Source of the DNA: Acetonema longum DSM 6540
GTDB taxonomy: Bacteria; Bacillota; Negativicutes; Sporomusales; Acetonemataceae
NCBI RefSeq assembly: GCF_000219125.1
Contig: NZ_AFGF01000053.1
Coordinates: 1-64,000 of the forward strand
Direction: 5' to 3'
Length of the DNA stretch: 64,000 nt
This document shows positions 46,787 through 56,250 of this stretch, one piece after another; position 1 is the stretch's first letter; the number at the start of each line of letters is the position of its first letter. The notes beneath the pieces were generated by a model. The model was not told the origin of the DNA, did not search any database, and saw only the letters and a program-made list of their open reading frames with translations. The translations under genes were made by a program, and so were the position numbers.

Positions 46787-47199
46787 ACGCTGATTAATAG
46801 GCTGTTGGCACTTTGCCAGTGCCCGTTAATCTCCAGATCATACTGCACTTCAACTTCGGTGGTCTGTGTTGACTCGCGGGATATACGCAACAGGCGAGTG
46901 GCCACAGCCATTTTCATGCTGCCATAAGGTGTGACATAGGTGCAATAGGTCTTTTCGCCGGGAATGAATTCCTGTTTTTGCTCAAATGCGCCCATTCGGA
47001 CCAGGCACAAGGATGCCGGCTCCGAATAAATCTTAAGCAATGTAGTAGACCCTTCCATACCGGAAACATGCTCCTGATATGTAATATAGTAAACACCGTT
47101 TTTAACCTGGCTATGCCCGACGGTAACCAATTCGATGGCGTTTTCTTCACCTGTTCCGTCCCGCTGGGTCCCCTTCACCCGGATCGTAACCGTATTCAT
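46774..47199 (-). CDS. DUF1934 (YwiB-like) beta-barrel protein
   Basis: A 141-residue protein of the DUF1934/YwiB family, a calycin-like small beta-barrel: NTVTIRVKGTQRDGTGEENAIELVTVG, YYITYQEHVSGMEGSTTLLKIY and the final VEVQYDLEINGHWQSANSLLISV. Function is not known. The family member in B. subtilis also lies next to argS. It probably heads the DUF1934-argS-rpoE-pyrG group and has a good sigma-A promoter. Its end overlaps a repeat relic, so the C-terminus may have been altered. Confidence 0.85.
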   Translation of the reverse strand: MNTVTIRVKGTQRDGTGEENAIELVTVGHSQVKNGVYYITYQEHVSGMEGSTTLLKIYSEPASLCLVRMGAFEQKQEFIPGEKTYCTYVTPYGSMKMAVATRLLRISRESTQTTEVEVQYDLEINGHWQSANSLLISVGDC

Positions 47200-47231
47200 T
47201 CCAATCTCCTATACCCTGTCAGCATGAATCT

Positions 47232-47260
47232 ATTATAGCCTAATCATGTTAGGTTGCCAA
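47232..47260 (-). promoter_or_regulatory. Sigma-A promoter of the DUF1934-argS group
   Basis: Minus strand TTGGCA (47255-47260), a 17-bp spacer and a perfect TATAAT (47232-47237), about 33 bases before the start codon. Confidence 0.8.
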
Positions 47261-47360
47261 TATTGCCAAACAGATTTTCGCAAGTTTAGAAAAGTTCGTT
47301 GATTGGGTTGACAAGAAAATAATTTCCTTTGCAGAACTTTTTTTAATCTTGATAAAAAAC

Positions 47361-47391
47361 GGCGCAAAATGCCTTTACAACATTTTGCGCC
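47361..47391 (-). terminator. Terminator after the second SpoIID gene
   Basis: An 11-bp perfect stem GGCGCAAAATG with a 9-base loop and GTTTTTTATC following on the minus strand. Confidence 0.9.
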
Positions 47392-47444
47392 ACTCCTATT
47401 TTTCATGTCTGTCTCAATCCCAGTCGTGTTTCATGCCCCCAAAA

Positions 47445-48497
47445 TCACTGCCAGAGTTTTTTTATTTCTACACCCTGATAATAATGTTTAAGAATTTCGG
47501 CGGCCTTTTTCCCCTGTTTGGCATCAGTATAGGCTCCCCATTGGCATAAGCCTACGCCGTTGCCCCAGCCAAGTCCTTTAAAAGTGAACATGCCGCCCGC
47601 ATAGCTCATGTCGGTGATTAAGGTGGATTTCAGCCGTTCATAGCCTATACTCTTGCGAAATTCCGCGCCATAGACTTTTTGATTGCCGGCACCGATATAA
47701 AGAATCCGGCCGGAGGGACCTTTTTCCAGAATCTTTATATTGGCCGGGTCACCGCTGTAACCTACGGCGGCAGCCACTTCCCGGCCGGGAACCTTGACTG
47801 TCCAGGACCGGATGTTCTCCGGTGCATATTCAAAACAGTTGTCCTTTACCGGCTGAAAATAGGGCGTTGGATGTTCAATCTCCCTAGGAAAACTTTCCTC
47901 CCTGGTTGCGCCGATCTGGCCGTTGCAGGAACTATAGATGGCGTTCACCAAACTGCCAGCGTATAAAAGCACTTGGCCCCGGGTTTCCCTTACAGCCTGA
48001 CGCACGGCGGCGTTGACCTTTTCCGGCGCATAGGCCTGCAGTTCGTCTTTGCTGGTGGATACATCGGCATTGCGCAAGCGCCGGATAGTGCCGGCTTCCA
48101 TAGCCGATAAGCTAAGAGTGCGAGCCACCACGGCCTGGGCCTTAAGAGCCTCCAGAGGCCAGTGAGGCTCCATTTCCTGGGCGATAACCCCTTCAAGATA
48201 TTTTTCCAGGGGCATGCTTTCAATGCGGCTTTTTTGGACATAGGCTACCTTGACGACCGGTTCTCTTGCATACTTAGCGGCATTGAACTTTGGCACGCCT
48301 GGAATCGGCTGAGGCTGCTCCTGCTTGACAGGCGGCTTGGGGACCGCCGGCATAGGCATTTCTTTCTCCTGGGCCGATTCTGGCTGTTCAGGCAGCGGTT
48401 TTGGGGCAGGAGGCCTTAAGACCGCATAGACTCCCGCGATGATGAGTACAGCGATGATCAGATAAATTACGTATCTTGACTGTTGTTTATCCAGCAC
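47445..48497 (-). CDS. spoIID: SpoIID/LytB-domain protein (second in the window)
   Basis: A 350-residue protein with an N-terminal TM anchor (about 9-26), a long Pro-rich linker (about 28-70) and a SpoIID domain with LEKYLEGVIAQEMEPHW (the catalytic-type Glu present), VVARTLSLSAMEAG, and the end GLGWGNGVGLCQWGA. The bitopic layout resembles the canonical engulfment enzyme SpoIID more than the lipoprotein at 15053, but which one fills that role cannot be settled. GTG start after GGGGGTGGG. Terminators lie on both sides. Confidence 0.88.
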   Translation of the reverse strand: MLDKQQSRYVIYLIIAVLIIAGVYAVLRPPAPKPLPEQPESAQEKEMPMPAVPKPPVKQEQPQPIPGVPKFNAAKYAREPVVKVAYVQKSRIESMPLEKYLEGVIAQEMEPHWPLEALKAQAVVARTLSLSAMEAGTIRRLRNADVSTSKDELQAYAPEKVNAAVRQAVRETRGQVLLYAGSLVNAIYSSCNGQIGATREESFPREIEHPTPYFQPVKDNCFEYAPENIRSWTVKVPGREVAAAVGYSGDPANIKILEKGPSGRILYIGAGNQKVYGAEFRKSIGYERLKSTLITDMSYAGGMFTFKGLGWGNGVGLCQWGAYTDAKQGKKAAEILKHYYQGVEIKKLWQ

Positions 48498-48569
48498 AAT
48501 CCCACCCCCGGCTTAGTATCTGACGAAAGAGACGGGTTTATACACTGCAACATTGGGCCAGCGCGTTAA

Positions 48570-48609
48570 TAAAAACAGCCAGCGGTGCTGCAAACACAGC
48601 TGGCTGTTT
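48570..48609 (-). terminator. Terminator after the LPP20-like gene
   Basis: Stem AAACAGCCAGC with its complement over a 15-base loop; TTTTTATT follows on the minus strand. Confidence 0.85.
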
Positions 48610-48643
48610 CGCCAGGGTCAGAGACAAAGGAGCCTCAGACAGC

Positions 48644-49057
48644 TTATTTGGCTGCCTGCCGCAAGCGATGCAACAAATCCTTATCCAGGGGCATCTCCAT
48701 CAGGATGGTATACGTGCCGTCGGGAAGCCGTTGTTCTTTGAGGATTCGTTGATTTTTTACCAGGATTGTCTGTCTATCAGAGACCCAAACCCTTTTATCC
48801 AGTTTTGCCAGCTTTTGCGCCAGATTGCGATTGGCATCCACGATGGCTGCCCGGCGGGCCAGCACATTGGCTTGCGCCTCGCTGGCGGCCTCAACCGGCG
48901 GTTTTCCCAGTCCGGTGGCGCGTATGACGCCGGCAGCCAGATCCAGTTCGCTTCCAGACTCAGCGGAAACCAATTCAGCAGGGGCCGATCCGCAGCCGGC
49001 CATCAGTATCAAAAAAAACACGCCGGCGACAATAAACCATACATGACCTTTGTTCAT
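48644..49057 (-). CDS. LPP20-like lipoprotein
   Basis: A 137-residue lipoprotein with lipobox LMAGC (Cys22 from the ATG at 49057, which follows GGAAGG). The core ATGLGKPPVEAASEAQANVLARRAAIVDANRNLAQKL is the LPP20/flagellar-assembly-type pattern found in outer-membrane lipoproteins of diderms. Function is unknown. It starts 28 bases after the stop of the cyclophilin gene and is probably cotranscribed with it. Confidence 0.75.
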   Translation of the reverse strand: MNKGHVWFIVAGVFFLILMAGCGSAPAELVSAESGSELDLAAGVIRATGLGKPPVEAASEAQANVLARRAAIVDANRNLAQKLAKLDKRVWVSDRQTILVKNQRILKEQRLPDGTYTILMEMPLDKDLLHRLRQAAK

Positions 49058-49085
49058 GATACCTTCCGGCAATGCGGATTTTGCG

Positions 49086-49700
49086 TCATTTCTGGATGAC
49101 CACGGACTGGATGACCACATCCTGCTTCGGTTTGTCCATGGGGCCGGTAGGTGTCTTGCCGATGGCCTGAACTACCTCCATACCGGAAACCACCCGTCCG
49201 AATACGGCATGTTTGCCATCCAGCCAGGAAGTAGGAACCAGGGTGATAAAGAACTGTGAACCACCGGTATTGGGTCCGGCATTGGCCATGGACAGCACTC
49301 CCGGCCCATCATGGCGAAGCTGGGGGTGGAACTCGTCCAGGATGCTGTAGCCCGGTCCACCCGTGCCGTTGCCTTTGGGGTCCCCGCCCTGAATCATAAA
49401 ACTGTCAATCACCCGGTGAAAAATTTGGCCGTCATAGAATTTTTTTTCCGCCAGCGCGATAAAATTATTGGCTGTAGCGGGAACCTTGTCCACAAACAGC
49501 TCAACTATAAAAGTCCCCATAGAGGTTGTGAATACGGCTGTTGGGTTTTCCGCCGCAGCCGGGACGGCCGCCGACGGAGCGGGTTTGTTCTCGGGTTGCG
49601 GCGCTGCCTGATTGCCGGCGCAAGCAATGGTAAATACTAAGAGGGTAAGCAGCAAAAATAGCGCCATAAGCCTAAAGCGTTTTTTAACAAAGTACATCAT
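49086..49700 (-). CDS. Cyclophilin-type peptidyl-prolyl isomerase, lipoprotein
   Basis: A 204-residue lipoprotein: lipobox TIACAG (Cys27), a Pro/Ala-rich linker (about 30-50), and a cyclophilin domain with [61 protein letters not shown]. The catalytic Arg is in FHRV and the binding residues are kept. It likely assists folding of exported proteins outside the cytoplasmic membrane. Confidence 0.92.
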   Translation of the reverse strand: MMYFVKKRFRLMALFLLLTLLVFTIACAGNQAAPQPENKPAPSAAVPAAAENPTAVFTTSMGTFIVELFVDKVPATANNFIALAEKKFYDGQIFHRVIDSFMIQGGDPKGNGTGGPGYSILDEFHPQLRHDGPGVLSMANAGPNTGGSQFFITLVPTSWLDGKHAVFGRVVSGMEVVQAIGKTPTGPMDKPKQDVVIQSVVIQK

Positions 49701-49897
49701 AAAACCTGCCTTTCTGTAGGATATTCGACCCCAATCGCCATAGTGCAGTGGTCTGGCCGGCTTTTATGGCAGGAACTGCATCGTTGGGTTGCGAATATCT
49801 CTAAATACCTATTATATTTATTCATTATACCACAAAGGTTTATCCTCCTGTCTGCCTGACTGACGCCGATTATTTTTGCGAAGGGTGGTCTGTTCTT

Positions 49898-51088
49898 TTG
49901 TCACTGACCGGTATACTGCCTCCGCTCCGGGCCGTCTTGGTGCTGCAGTTTCTCTCGGCCCTGGCCGACAATATGCTACTGTTTATCGTACAGGCTGTTT
50001 TGGTGCGGGATCAATACCCTGCCTACTACCTGTCCCTGGTGCAAAGCATGTATCTCTTATCCTATATCGTCGCTTCTCCCTGGGTAGGCCTGCTGGCCGA
50101 CAGCATTCCCAAAAAGCGGGTCCTGCTGCTGGGCAACTGTATTAAAACGGTTACACTGCTCTTTTTACTGCTGAAAATCAACCCAGCTGCCAGCTATCTC
50201 TTTTTCGGCCTGGGTTCGGTGATATTCAGCCCCGGCAAATACGGCATCCTCCCCTTTCTCACAACCGATGACCAGGAGTTAGTCCGGGCCAACTCCTGGC
50301 TGGAAGGCACGACGATGATTGCCATCCTGCTGGGCTCTCTCCTGGGCGGTTGGCTGTCTGACCATTCCATCCTGCTATCGGTTGGGTTGGCATCGGCTCT
50401 GTATGGCCTCGCTGTCCTGATCAGTCTGCTGGTACCGTCTAATGCGTCAGTTCAGCAAGTCCCTATGAAGAAAGCCGTTCAAAATTTCATCGGTGATGTA
50501 CGCTTTTTCCTGCGGCATCCTACCGGACGGTTTTCTGTCCTGGGTTCAGCCTATTTCTGGGTGGCTATTTCCATTCTGCGGCTGGCCATCTTTATCTGGG
50601 CACCCTTGGCCCTTGGGCTGACCGGCAATACTCCGGTCAGCCTGCTGATCGGTCTGATCGGCATAGGAATGGGTATCGGCGCTTTTGCCGCTCCTTATGT
50701 AATCAGCATCAAGACTTACCGGCGGGCCGTTTATTTTGGCCTGGTCATGGCCGTCGCTTCTTTAATCCTGCCTTTGCTGCAAAATTTGGCAGTCACTTTG
50801 ATCATTTTGTTCCTGTGTGGCATTTTGGGCGGCATGTATATCGTACCGGTCAACTCTCTCAATGAAAGCATCGGCGATGCTACTATCGGCGCCGGCCGGG
50901 GCATTGCGGTCCAGAACTTTGCTGAAAACAGCCTGATGCTGGCAGGCACCAGCCTCTACACCTTCTCTACGAGATCCGGCGTCAGCGTCGAAACGAATAT
51001 CCTGGCCACCGGAGCTGTCTTTCTGCTGTTGATGCTGCATCTAATGTACCTCAGCCGTCCCCAGGCCGCCAAAGAGCCACAGGAATAG
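49898..51088 (+). CDS. lplT: Lysophospholipid transporter LplT-like MFS protein
   Basis: A 396-residue MFS transporter with about 12 helices. VLQFLSALADNMLLFIVQAVL, GSVIFSPGKYGILPFLTTDDQELVRANSWLEGTTMIAILLGSLLGGWL and GAGRGIAVQNFAENSLML closely follow the LplT family, which flips lysophospholipids to the inner leaflet for re-acylation in diderm bacteria. No Aas acyltransferase partner is adjacent. TTG start; AAGGGTGG is the likely ribosome site. The gene is alone between the cyclophilin gene and speD. Confidence 0.85.
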   Translation: MSLTGILPPLRAVLVLQFLSALADNMLLFIVQAVLVRDQYPAYYLSLVQSMYLLSYIVASPWVGLLADSIPKKRVLLLGNCIKTVTLLFLLLKINPAASYLFFGLGSVIFSPGKYGILPFLTTDDQELVRANSWLEGTTMIAILLGSLLGGWLSDHSILLSVGLASALYGLAVLISLLVPSNASVQQVPMKKAVQNFIGDVRFFLRHPTGRFSVLGSAYFWVAISILRLAIFIWAPLALGLTGNTPVSLLIGLIGIGMGIGAFAAPYVISIKTYRRAVYFGLVMAVASLILPLLQNLAVTLIILFLCGILGGMYIVPVNSLNESIGDATIGAGRGIAVQNFAENSLMLAGTSLYTFSTRSGVSVETNILATGAVFLLLMLHLMYLSRPQAAKEPQE

Positions 51089-51090
51089 CA

Positions 51091-51133
51091 GCATAAAAAT
51101 CCCGGCCATTAAAACATGCCGGGATTTTTATGC
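51091..51133. terminator. Bidirectional terminator between lplT and speD
   Basis: CATAAAAATCCCGGC and its full complement with a 12-base loop; T-tracts on both strands between convergent genes. Confidence 0.9.
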
Positions 51134-51156
51134 TTACGCTATGAATGCTATATTTT

Positions 51157-51969
51157 CTATAATTTAAAGTCTACTTTCGGAATATTTTTGCCAGAAAAGA
51201 TTTCTAGCATTTCTTTTTTCAACCGTTGTTTTACTCTTTTCTTTTCACCGGGCAGCAGTTCCTTTTTGGCAATGCCGAACAGGTAGTTGTCCAAATCGAA
51301 TTCCTTGAGCAGCATTTTTGTATGAAAGATGTTCTCCTGATAGACGTTCACATCAATCATATTGTAAAGATCGCGGATTTCTTTGGCAATATAGTTCTGA
51401 ATGGAGTTAATCTTATGGTCAATAAAGAACTTTTTGCCATCCACATCCCGGGTAAAGCCTCTGACCCGATAGTCAATGATCACGATATCGGAACTGAAGC
51501 TGTTGATCAAAAAATTCAGCGCCTTTAACGGTGAAATATGTCCGCAGGTGGATACGTCGATATCGGCCCGGAAGGTACTAATCCCCTTATCCGGATGAGT
51601 TTCCGGGTAGGTATGGACCGTGATATGACTCTTATCCAGATGAGCCACAACCGTTTCCGGCAGAGGGGCGCCGTCCGGCCCCAAAACAGGTTCCTCATGT
51701 CCCTCAGAAATCAGCATGGTCACACTGGCCCCCTGGGGCTCATAGTCCTGTTGGGCAATGTTAAGAATTTTGGCTCCGATAATATTTGCCACTTCCGTGA
51801 GAATATTAGTCAGACGCTGGGCATTATATTCCTCGTCAATGTAGGCGATATACTCCTGACTGTGCTGCGGACTTTTCCCGTAGCAAATATCATACATATT
51901 AAAGCTCAGGGTCTTGGTCAGGTTGTTAAACCCGTACAGCTTCAGCTTTTTAATCGATTTAATCTCCAT
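51157..51969 (-). CDS. speD: S-adenosylmethionine decarboxylase proenzyme, long (E. coli SpeD) type
   Basis: A 270-residue proenzyme that self-cleaves at a Ser to form a pyruvoyl cofactor. The cleavage site is in [18 protein letters not shown], near-identical to the E. coli site. The start [21 protein letters not shown] and the later [23 protein letters not shown] support the long class. The product, decarboxylated SAM, feeds spermidine synthesis; speE is not in the window. ATG at 51969 with GGAGAGG upstream; the frame is open to 52068 without support. Confidence 0.95.
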   Translation of the reverse strand: MEIKSIKKLKLYGFNNLTKTLSFNMYDICYGKSPQHSQEYIAYIDEEYNAQRLTNILTEVANIIGAKILNIAQQDYEPQGASVTMLISEGHEEPVLGPDGAPLPETVVAHLDKSHITVHTYPETHPDKGISTFRADIDVSTCGHISPLKALNFLINSFSSDIVIIDYRVRGFTRDVDGKKFFIDHKINSIQNYIAKEIRDLYNMIDVNVYQENIFHTKMLLKEFDLDNYLFGIAKKELLPGEKKRVKQRLKKEMLEIFSGKNIPKVDFKL

Positions 51970-52283
51970 TCCGCTCTGCCTCTCCTTACCTCTCAACTCA
52001 GTCATGGCGTCAGGCGACAGCCAAGCGCGAATAACGCACAGAAATAAAAACCGATTATACCATATCAAAAATTCGCTGATTTTTCAACACTACATCTTGG
52101 AAATTTGGAAACTATACATATCCTTGCATCAAATGCCGCTGACGGTTTCTATTCTATTCCTGTTAAAGAAAACTTCTCCCGATCAAAGAGGGATTATGCA
52201 AAAAAAGTGACGAATAGTAAGTATAACGGCACTATACAATATCATATTACATTCGCTACACCAACAGAAGGAGTGAAAATAGC
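51970..52283. other. Divergent intergenic region of about 314 bp
   Basis: It lies between speD (minus) and the metallophosphoesterase gene (plus). It is AT-rich, with several TATA-like stretches near 52225-52250, but I see no convincing paired -35/-10, no conserved RNA structure and no supported open frame. Confidence 0.5.
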
Positions 52284-53420
52284 TTGTTTTTCTTGGTCTT
52301 TTTCGCAGTTTACGGCGGAGCAAATCTCTATGTAGGCATGCGGGCCTGGCAGGCTTTTGGCTACTTGCTGCCGGCAGGGCCTGTAAAATTTTTCTTTTTT
52401 CTCTACGGACTGCTGGCGGTCAGTTATTTTATCGCTCATGCCGGCTACCACCATTTGCCCCGCACTTTGACCGACCCCCTGCACACAGCCGGCGCTTATT
52501 GGTTCGCCATATTATATTATGCATTCTTTTTTGTGATAATTGTCGATATCATCCGATTACTGGACCGGTTTTTTTCTTTTATTCCCGCCAGCCTAAAAAA
52601 AGATCCGGCCATTGCCGGATTCTTCCTGGCGGCTGTCCTGGCCACCCTTATAATCTACGGTGTCTACAACGCCCGGCAGCCTGTGGTGCGCCCCTACACA
52701 ATCACAATTCAAAAGACTTTGCCTTCCGCTCCCACTCTCCGAGTGGCAGTGATGTCCGACCTCCATCTGGGTGAACTGATCGGGCGGCAGAGGCTGGAGG
52801 GCTGGATCGATACGGCAGCTGCCCTGAAGCCCGACCTGGTGCTGCTGACCGGCGATATTCTGGATGCCAATGTGGAACCGTTTATTGAGGAACGAATGGG
52901 GGAAGCCTTCCGGCGGCTCCAGCCCAAATACGGCATTTACGGCGTGATCGGCAACCATGAATATATCGGCGGAACTCCGTCGACCGCTGTCAGGGAATTA
53001 GAGAAGGCCGGCATCACCGTGCTGGTGGACCGGTATGTACAGACAGCCGGTCTCTATATTGTCGGCCGGGACGATTATTCCCGCAGCAGATATGATGGCT
53101 CGCCACGGCAGCCCCTAAGCCGGGTCATGGCGGGAATCGATCCTGCCGCGCCGGTAATTCTCTTGGATCATCAACCCTACAATCTGGCTGAGGCACTGGC
53201 CAATAAAGCCGATCTCCAGCTTTCCGGCCATACGCATCGGGGTCAGTTCTTCCCGAACAATTTGATTACCCAGCGGGTGTTTGAAATTGACTGGGGATAC
53301 CTGAAAAAAGAAACCCTCCAGGTGATCGTCTCCTGTGGCGTAGGCACATGGGGGCCGCCTATCCGCATCGGCAACCAGCCGGAAATACTGGATTTAACGA
53401 TCCATTTTGAGCAGCCTTAG
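52284..53420 (+). CDS. Membrane-anchored metallophosphoesterase (YkuE/YaeI-like)
   Basis: A 378-residue protein with four N-terminal hydrophobic segments (about 1-130) and a calcineurin-like phosphoesterase domain (about 150-375). Dinuclear-metal motifs are visible: MSDLHLGE, LLTGDILD, GVIGNHEYIGG, ILLDHQP and LSGHTHRGQFFP. Substrates of such proteins include phospholipid or UDP-sugar lipids; this one is undefined. TTG start about 10 bases after AAGGAG. Overlaps the stop of the convergent CxxxCP gene by 4 bases. Confidence 0.88.
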   Translation: MFFLVFFAVYGGANLYVGMRAWQAFGYLLPAGPVKFFFFLYGLLAVSYFIAHAGYHHLPRTLTDPLHTAGAYWFAILYYAFFFVIIVDIIRLLDRFFSFIPASLKKDPAIAGFFLAAVLATLIIYGVYNARQPVVRPYTITIQKTLPSAPTLRVAVMSDLHLGELIGRQRLEGWIDTAAALKPDLVLLTGDILDANVEPFIEERMGEAFRRLQPKYGIYGVIGNHEYIGGTPSTAVRELEKAGITVLVDRYVQTAGLYIVGRDDYSRSRYDGSPRQPLSRVMAGIDPAAPVILLDHQPYNLAEALANKADLQLSGHTHRGQFFPNNLITQRVFEIDWGYLKKETLQVIVSCGVGTWGPPIRIGNQPEILDLTIHFEQP

Positions 53421-54061
53421 TATTTTCGTTGGTCAATCTTCTTCTTACCAATGGGAAAAGAGATAAACCGCAGCTGAGATACTAATGACAGCAGTAATCC
53501 GGTAGGGCAGATGACGCCGCACCAGATGCGGGAGAAGATCAGCGTGACGGCCATAATTCCGATTAAGATCCAGGGCATAAACCCTTGCACTGCCCTCATG
53601 CTCTCATGACTCAGCAGAGCAAAGGGCGTAAGTAATAAAAGTGCGTTTGATCCCAGCAGAAATAGAGCTACCAGCAACAGCAGCCAATAATACCGCAAGG
53701 GTTCCAGGATATTCCAAACTTCAATTTTTATCCGTAACAAACGGCTTGCCCCCATGACCCTTCCCAAACGATCGGTCAAAGCCAGTATGGCACCCATGGG
53801 ACAAAGCCAGGAACAAAACCGCTTTCCCTTCAGCAGCGCTACCAGCAACGCGCCCAGAGGCACCCAGGCCCAGAACGGAACGCTCCAGTGCCAGCGCAGC
53901 CAGTTAAACAAAGACCAAGGGTCCAGGCGGGAAAACCATTGATAAATCGGCCCCTCCGGCCCGAGAGGGTAGGATAAGCTGCTGAATAACCATAAGAAAA
54001 AAGCCAGGAATAGAGACTGAACCGCTAACCGTAGAGTTTCCCGCGACACTGACCTAGTCAT
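53417..54061 (-). CDS. NapH/CcoG-like membrane protein with two CxxxCP motifs
   Basis: A 214-residue polytopic protein with about five hydrophobic segments and two CxxxCP sites (FCSWLCPMGAIL and WCGVICPTGLLL). This is the signature of the membrane part of NapH/NosR/RdxA-type electron-transfer proteins, thought to pass electrons to periplasmic partners. No ferredoxin domain follows, so it is the short form. ATG at 54061 after GGGGAAAG; longer frame to 54130 unsupported. The redox partner is unknown; cydAB lies just upstream but on the other strand. Confidence 0.78.
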   Translation of the reverse strand: MTRSVSRETLRLAVQSLFLAFFLWLFSSLSYPLGPEGPIYQWFSRLDPWSLFNWLRWHWSVPFWAWVPLGALLVALLKGKRFCSWLCPMGAILALTDRLGRVMGASRLLRIKIEVWNILEPLRYYWLLLLVALFLLGSNALLLLTPFALLSHESMRAVQGFMPWILIGIMAVTLIFSRIWCGVICPTGLLLSLVSQLRFISFPIGKKKIDQRKY

Positions 54062-54341
54062 GCCAGATCTTTCCCCTTTCTTAGATGCCAGGGGGCTGAG
54101 CCGGTTGGCCCGTCCCTGACATGGCGGCAACCCTTGTATTTATAGTTCTTATATTCTCTATTCCACTAGAAGGGAACTCCTCCTGCTAAGGTTTTTCTTT
54201 TTGCCAGAGTCTCTATGTGCTATAGGGCAGATACTTTATTATCCTGCCATCTGTCAAGCAAATTTTTTTGGCCGAAGCCTTGGCTTATCACAAGTTTGTC
54301 ACAAAATTCTTTTATCCTTGTATCAAGGAGGTAATTTTGTG

Positions 54342-54542
54342 ATGATTGTGAAGAATACTCCCAGAACTTTGATCAGATATTCTCGCATTCTACCCAATAA
54401 AAATGCAACAAGAAATCAGTCAAAACATAAAAGAGACAAACGGTCAACTATGGATATCTCAGACTCCGCTAAAACAGAAATGTCGGGCCATACGGCGTTT
54501 AGTGCTCATCTGGAAATGGCTGAGAAGCGCTTCAAATCATAG
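54342..54542 (+). CDS. Small basic protein of unknown function
   Basis: A 66-residue frame directly after a very strong ribosome site (AAGGAGGT, 8 bases before the ATG, with a GTG two bases earlier in another frame). The protein is Lys/Arg/Asn/Ser-rich (KNATRNQSKHKRDKRST) with a more acidic C-terminus (HLEMAEKRFKS). There is no membrane segment. I do not recognise it; a small nucleic-acid-binding or spore protein is conceivable. Two hairpins follow, the second with a T-run. Confidence 0.5.
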   Translation: MIVKNTPRTLIRYSRILPNKNATRNQSKHKRDKRSTMDISDSAKTEMSGHTAFSAHLEMAEKRFKS

Positions 54543-54606
54543 ATATCCCGACTAACATTAAGAGGCTGTCACAATCCTCAGTCTCCTTTGTTTAATATCT
54601 TGAAAG

Positions 54607-54646
54607 CCTAAGTGCCTACTGCAGAGTGATGCAGTAGGCACTTAGG
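54607..54646. repeat. 17-bp perfect palindrome, related to the one at 61192
   Basis: CCTAAGTGCCTACTGCA, loop GAGTGA, then the full complement. The same structure with paired substitutions occurs at 61192-61229. No T-run follows, so it is not a standard terminator. Part of the 345-bp gene-free stretch 54543-54887, which otherwise contains the terminator-like hairpin at 54678 and the cydA leader. Confidence 0.75.
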
Positions 54647-54677
54647 TCCTTTCTTAAATGCAATACATATCTTCATC

Positions 54678-54720
54678 AGGTTTCGCTGCAAATGAGTGGC
54701 GAAACTTTAATTATTTTTTT
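54678..54720 (+). terminator. Terminator-like hairpin ahead of cydA, copy of the one at 63380
   Basis: GTTTCGC (54680-54686) pairs with GCGAAAC (54699-54705) over a 12-base loop; TTTAATTATTTTTTT follows. It may end the small-protein transcript or attenuate cydAB. An inverted near-identical copy lies at 63380-63421. Confidence 0.65.
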
Positions 54721-54887
54721 AGGGTTAATATCCCCGGCACAGGAAGCCAAAGAGGCTATGGATCTTATGTGCAGCTTTTCTTCTTTGTCCAGAAGAGTTT
54801 TATAACTTGGGCATAGCGGCGGCGCTTGATAAAAAATATCAAAAAGGTAAATACTTGAAAGAAACAAGTCTGGCAATGAGAGGAACG

Positions 54888-56246
54888 ATGGATAATACAG
54901 CTTTGATTTTGGCAAGACTACAATTTGGATTTACACTAACCTATCATTTTTGGTTTGTGGGTCTTACCCTCGGGCTTTCAGTATTAGTAGCAATTATGGA
55001 AACTCAGTATATAAGGACCCATGACCCCAGTTACAAAACCATGGCAAAGTTTTGGGGCCGGTTGTTTTTGGTCAATTATGCCATGGGCATTGTCACCGGC
55101 CTCGTGAACGAATTCCAGTTCGGGATGAACTGGTCAGAATACTCCCGGTTTACGGGAAGCGTCTTTGGGCCGCCCTTGGCGTTTGAGGCTTTAACCGCAT
55201 TTTTCGTGGAATCGGTGGCCATTGGGATATGGGTTTACGGCTGGGATAAGGTCTCCCGGCAAGCTCATCTTGCCCTTATCTGGCTTGTGGCGTTGGCCAG
55301 CAATTATTCGGCGTTCTGGATTTTGTCGGCCAATTCCTTTATGCAGCATCCGGTAGGATACGCAGTTAATAACGGGCGCCTGGAGCTTAACGATCTGACG
55401 GCGATGATCACCAATCCGTATCTCTTCTACCAGTATTCCCATACCGTTCTATCCGGGTTGGTCCTGTCTGGATATTTTGTTATGTCGATCAGCGCTTACT
55501 ATTTGCGCCGCAGGGAACATACAGGCTTGTTCCTGCAGTCCTTCAAGTCGGGTCTGGTGTGTGCCATGATTGCGACTGTTTTAGTCATTGTTACCGGACA
55601 TTTTTACAACCAGTATCTGGCCTATACCCAGCCCATGAAGCTGGCGGCTTCAGAGGCGCTGTGGCAAACTACCGAGCCGGCTCCCTTCCTTGTTTTCGCC
55701 ATTATCGACCAGAACAGCGGCAGGAACACTTATGAGTTAGCGCTGCCGGCGGGGCTTTCAGTCCTGGCTTACAACACTCCGCACGCCCCGGTGAAAGGAA
55801 TGAATGCCTTACAAGCCGAGTTGGCAGAGCGGCACGGTCCGGGGTATTATATACCGGCAGTGACGATTTTATTTTGGAGCTTCCGCGGCATGGTCGGCAT
55901 CGGCTTCTGGCTGGTTTTCCTTGCCGCTCTCAATTGCTGGTATTGGCGGAAACAACAGCTTGATTCCAGCCCGGCCCTGTTAAAAGTCACGATGTGGAGC
56001 CTGCCGTTACCCTATCTGGCCGTCACCATGGGCTGGATGATGACCGAAATGGGCCGACAGCCCTGGATTGTTTACGGGCTGCTGCTGACCGAGAAAGGCG
56101 TTTCGAAAGTTGTGCCGGCGGCGAGTGTATGGATATCTTTTATTACGTACGTGGTGGTATATACTGGCATTAGCCTGGCAGCACTTTATATTATTCGCAA
56201 AATAATTCTTGAAGGCCCTGGCAACCTACAGAAACAGGACAGGTGA
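54888..56246 (+). CDS. cydA: Cytochrome bd ubiquinol oxidase subunit I
   Basis: A 452-residue membrane protein. It begins DNTALILARLQFGFTLTYHFWFVGLTLGLSVLVAIME with the His ligand of heme b595/d, has GLVNEFQFGMNWSEYSRFTGSVFGPPLAFEALTAFFVES and the WxLSANSFMQHPVGY Q-loop region, and ends with GMVGIGFWLVF and TEMGRQPWIVYGLL. The quinol loop is short, as in other Firmicutes. It reduces oxygen to water, giving an anaerobe tolerance to oxygen. The ATG at 54888 has GAGAGG 5 bases upstream; the frame is open to 54807 without support. Confidence 0.96.
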   Translation: MDNTALILARLQFGFTLTYHFWFVGLTLGLSVLVAIMETQYIRTHDPSYKTMAKFWGRLFLVNYAMGIVTGLVNEFQFGMNWSEYSRFTGSVFGPPLAFEALTAFFVESVAIGIWVYGWDKVSRQAHLALIWLVALASNYSAFWILSANSFMQHPVGYAVNNGRLELNDLTAMITNPYLFYQYSHTVLSGLVLSGYFVMSISAYYLRRREHTGLFLQSFKSGLVCAMIATVLVIVTGHFYNQYLAYTQPMKLAASEALWQTTEPAPFLVFAIIDQNSGRNTYELALPAGLSVLAYNTPHAPVKGMNALQAELAERHGPGYYIPAVTILFWSFRGMVGIGFWLVFLAALNCWYWRKQQLDSSPALLKVTMWSLPLPYLAVTMGWMMTEMGRQPWIVYGLLLTEKGVSKVVPAASVWISFITYVVVYTGISLAALYIIRKIILEGPGNLQKQDR

Positions 56247-56250
56247 AGCC

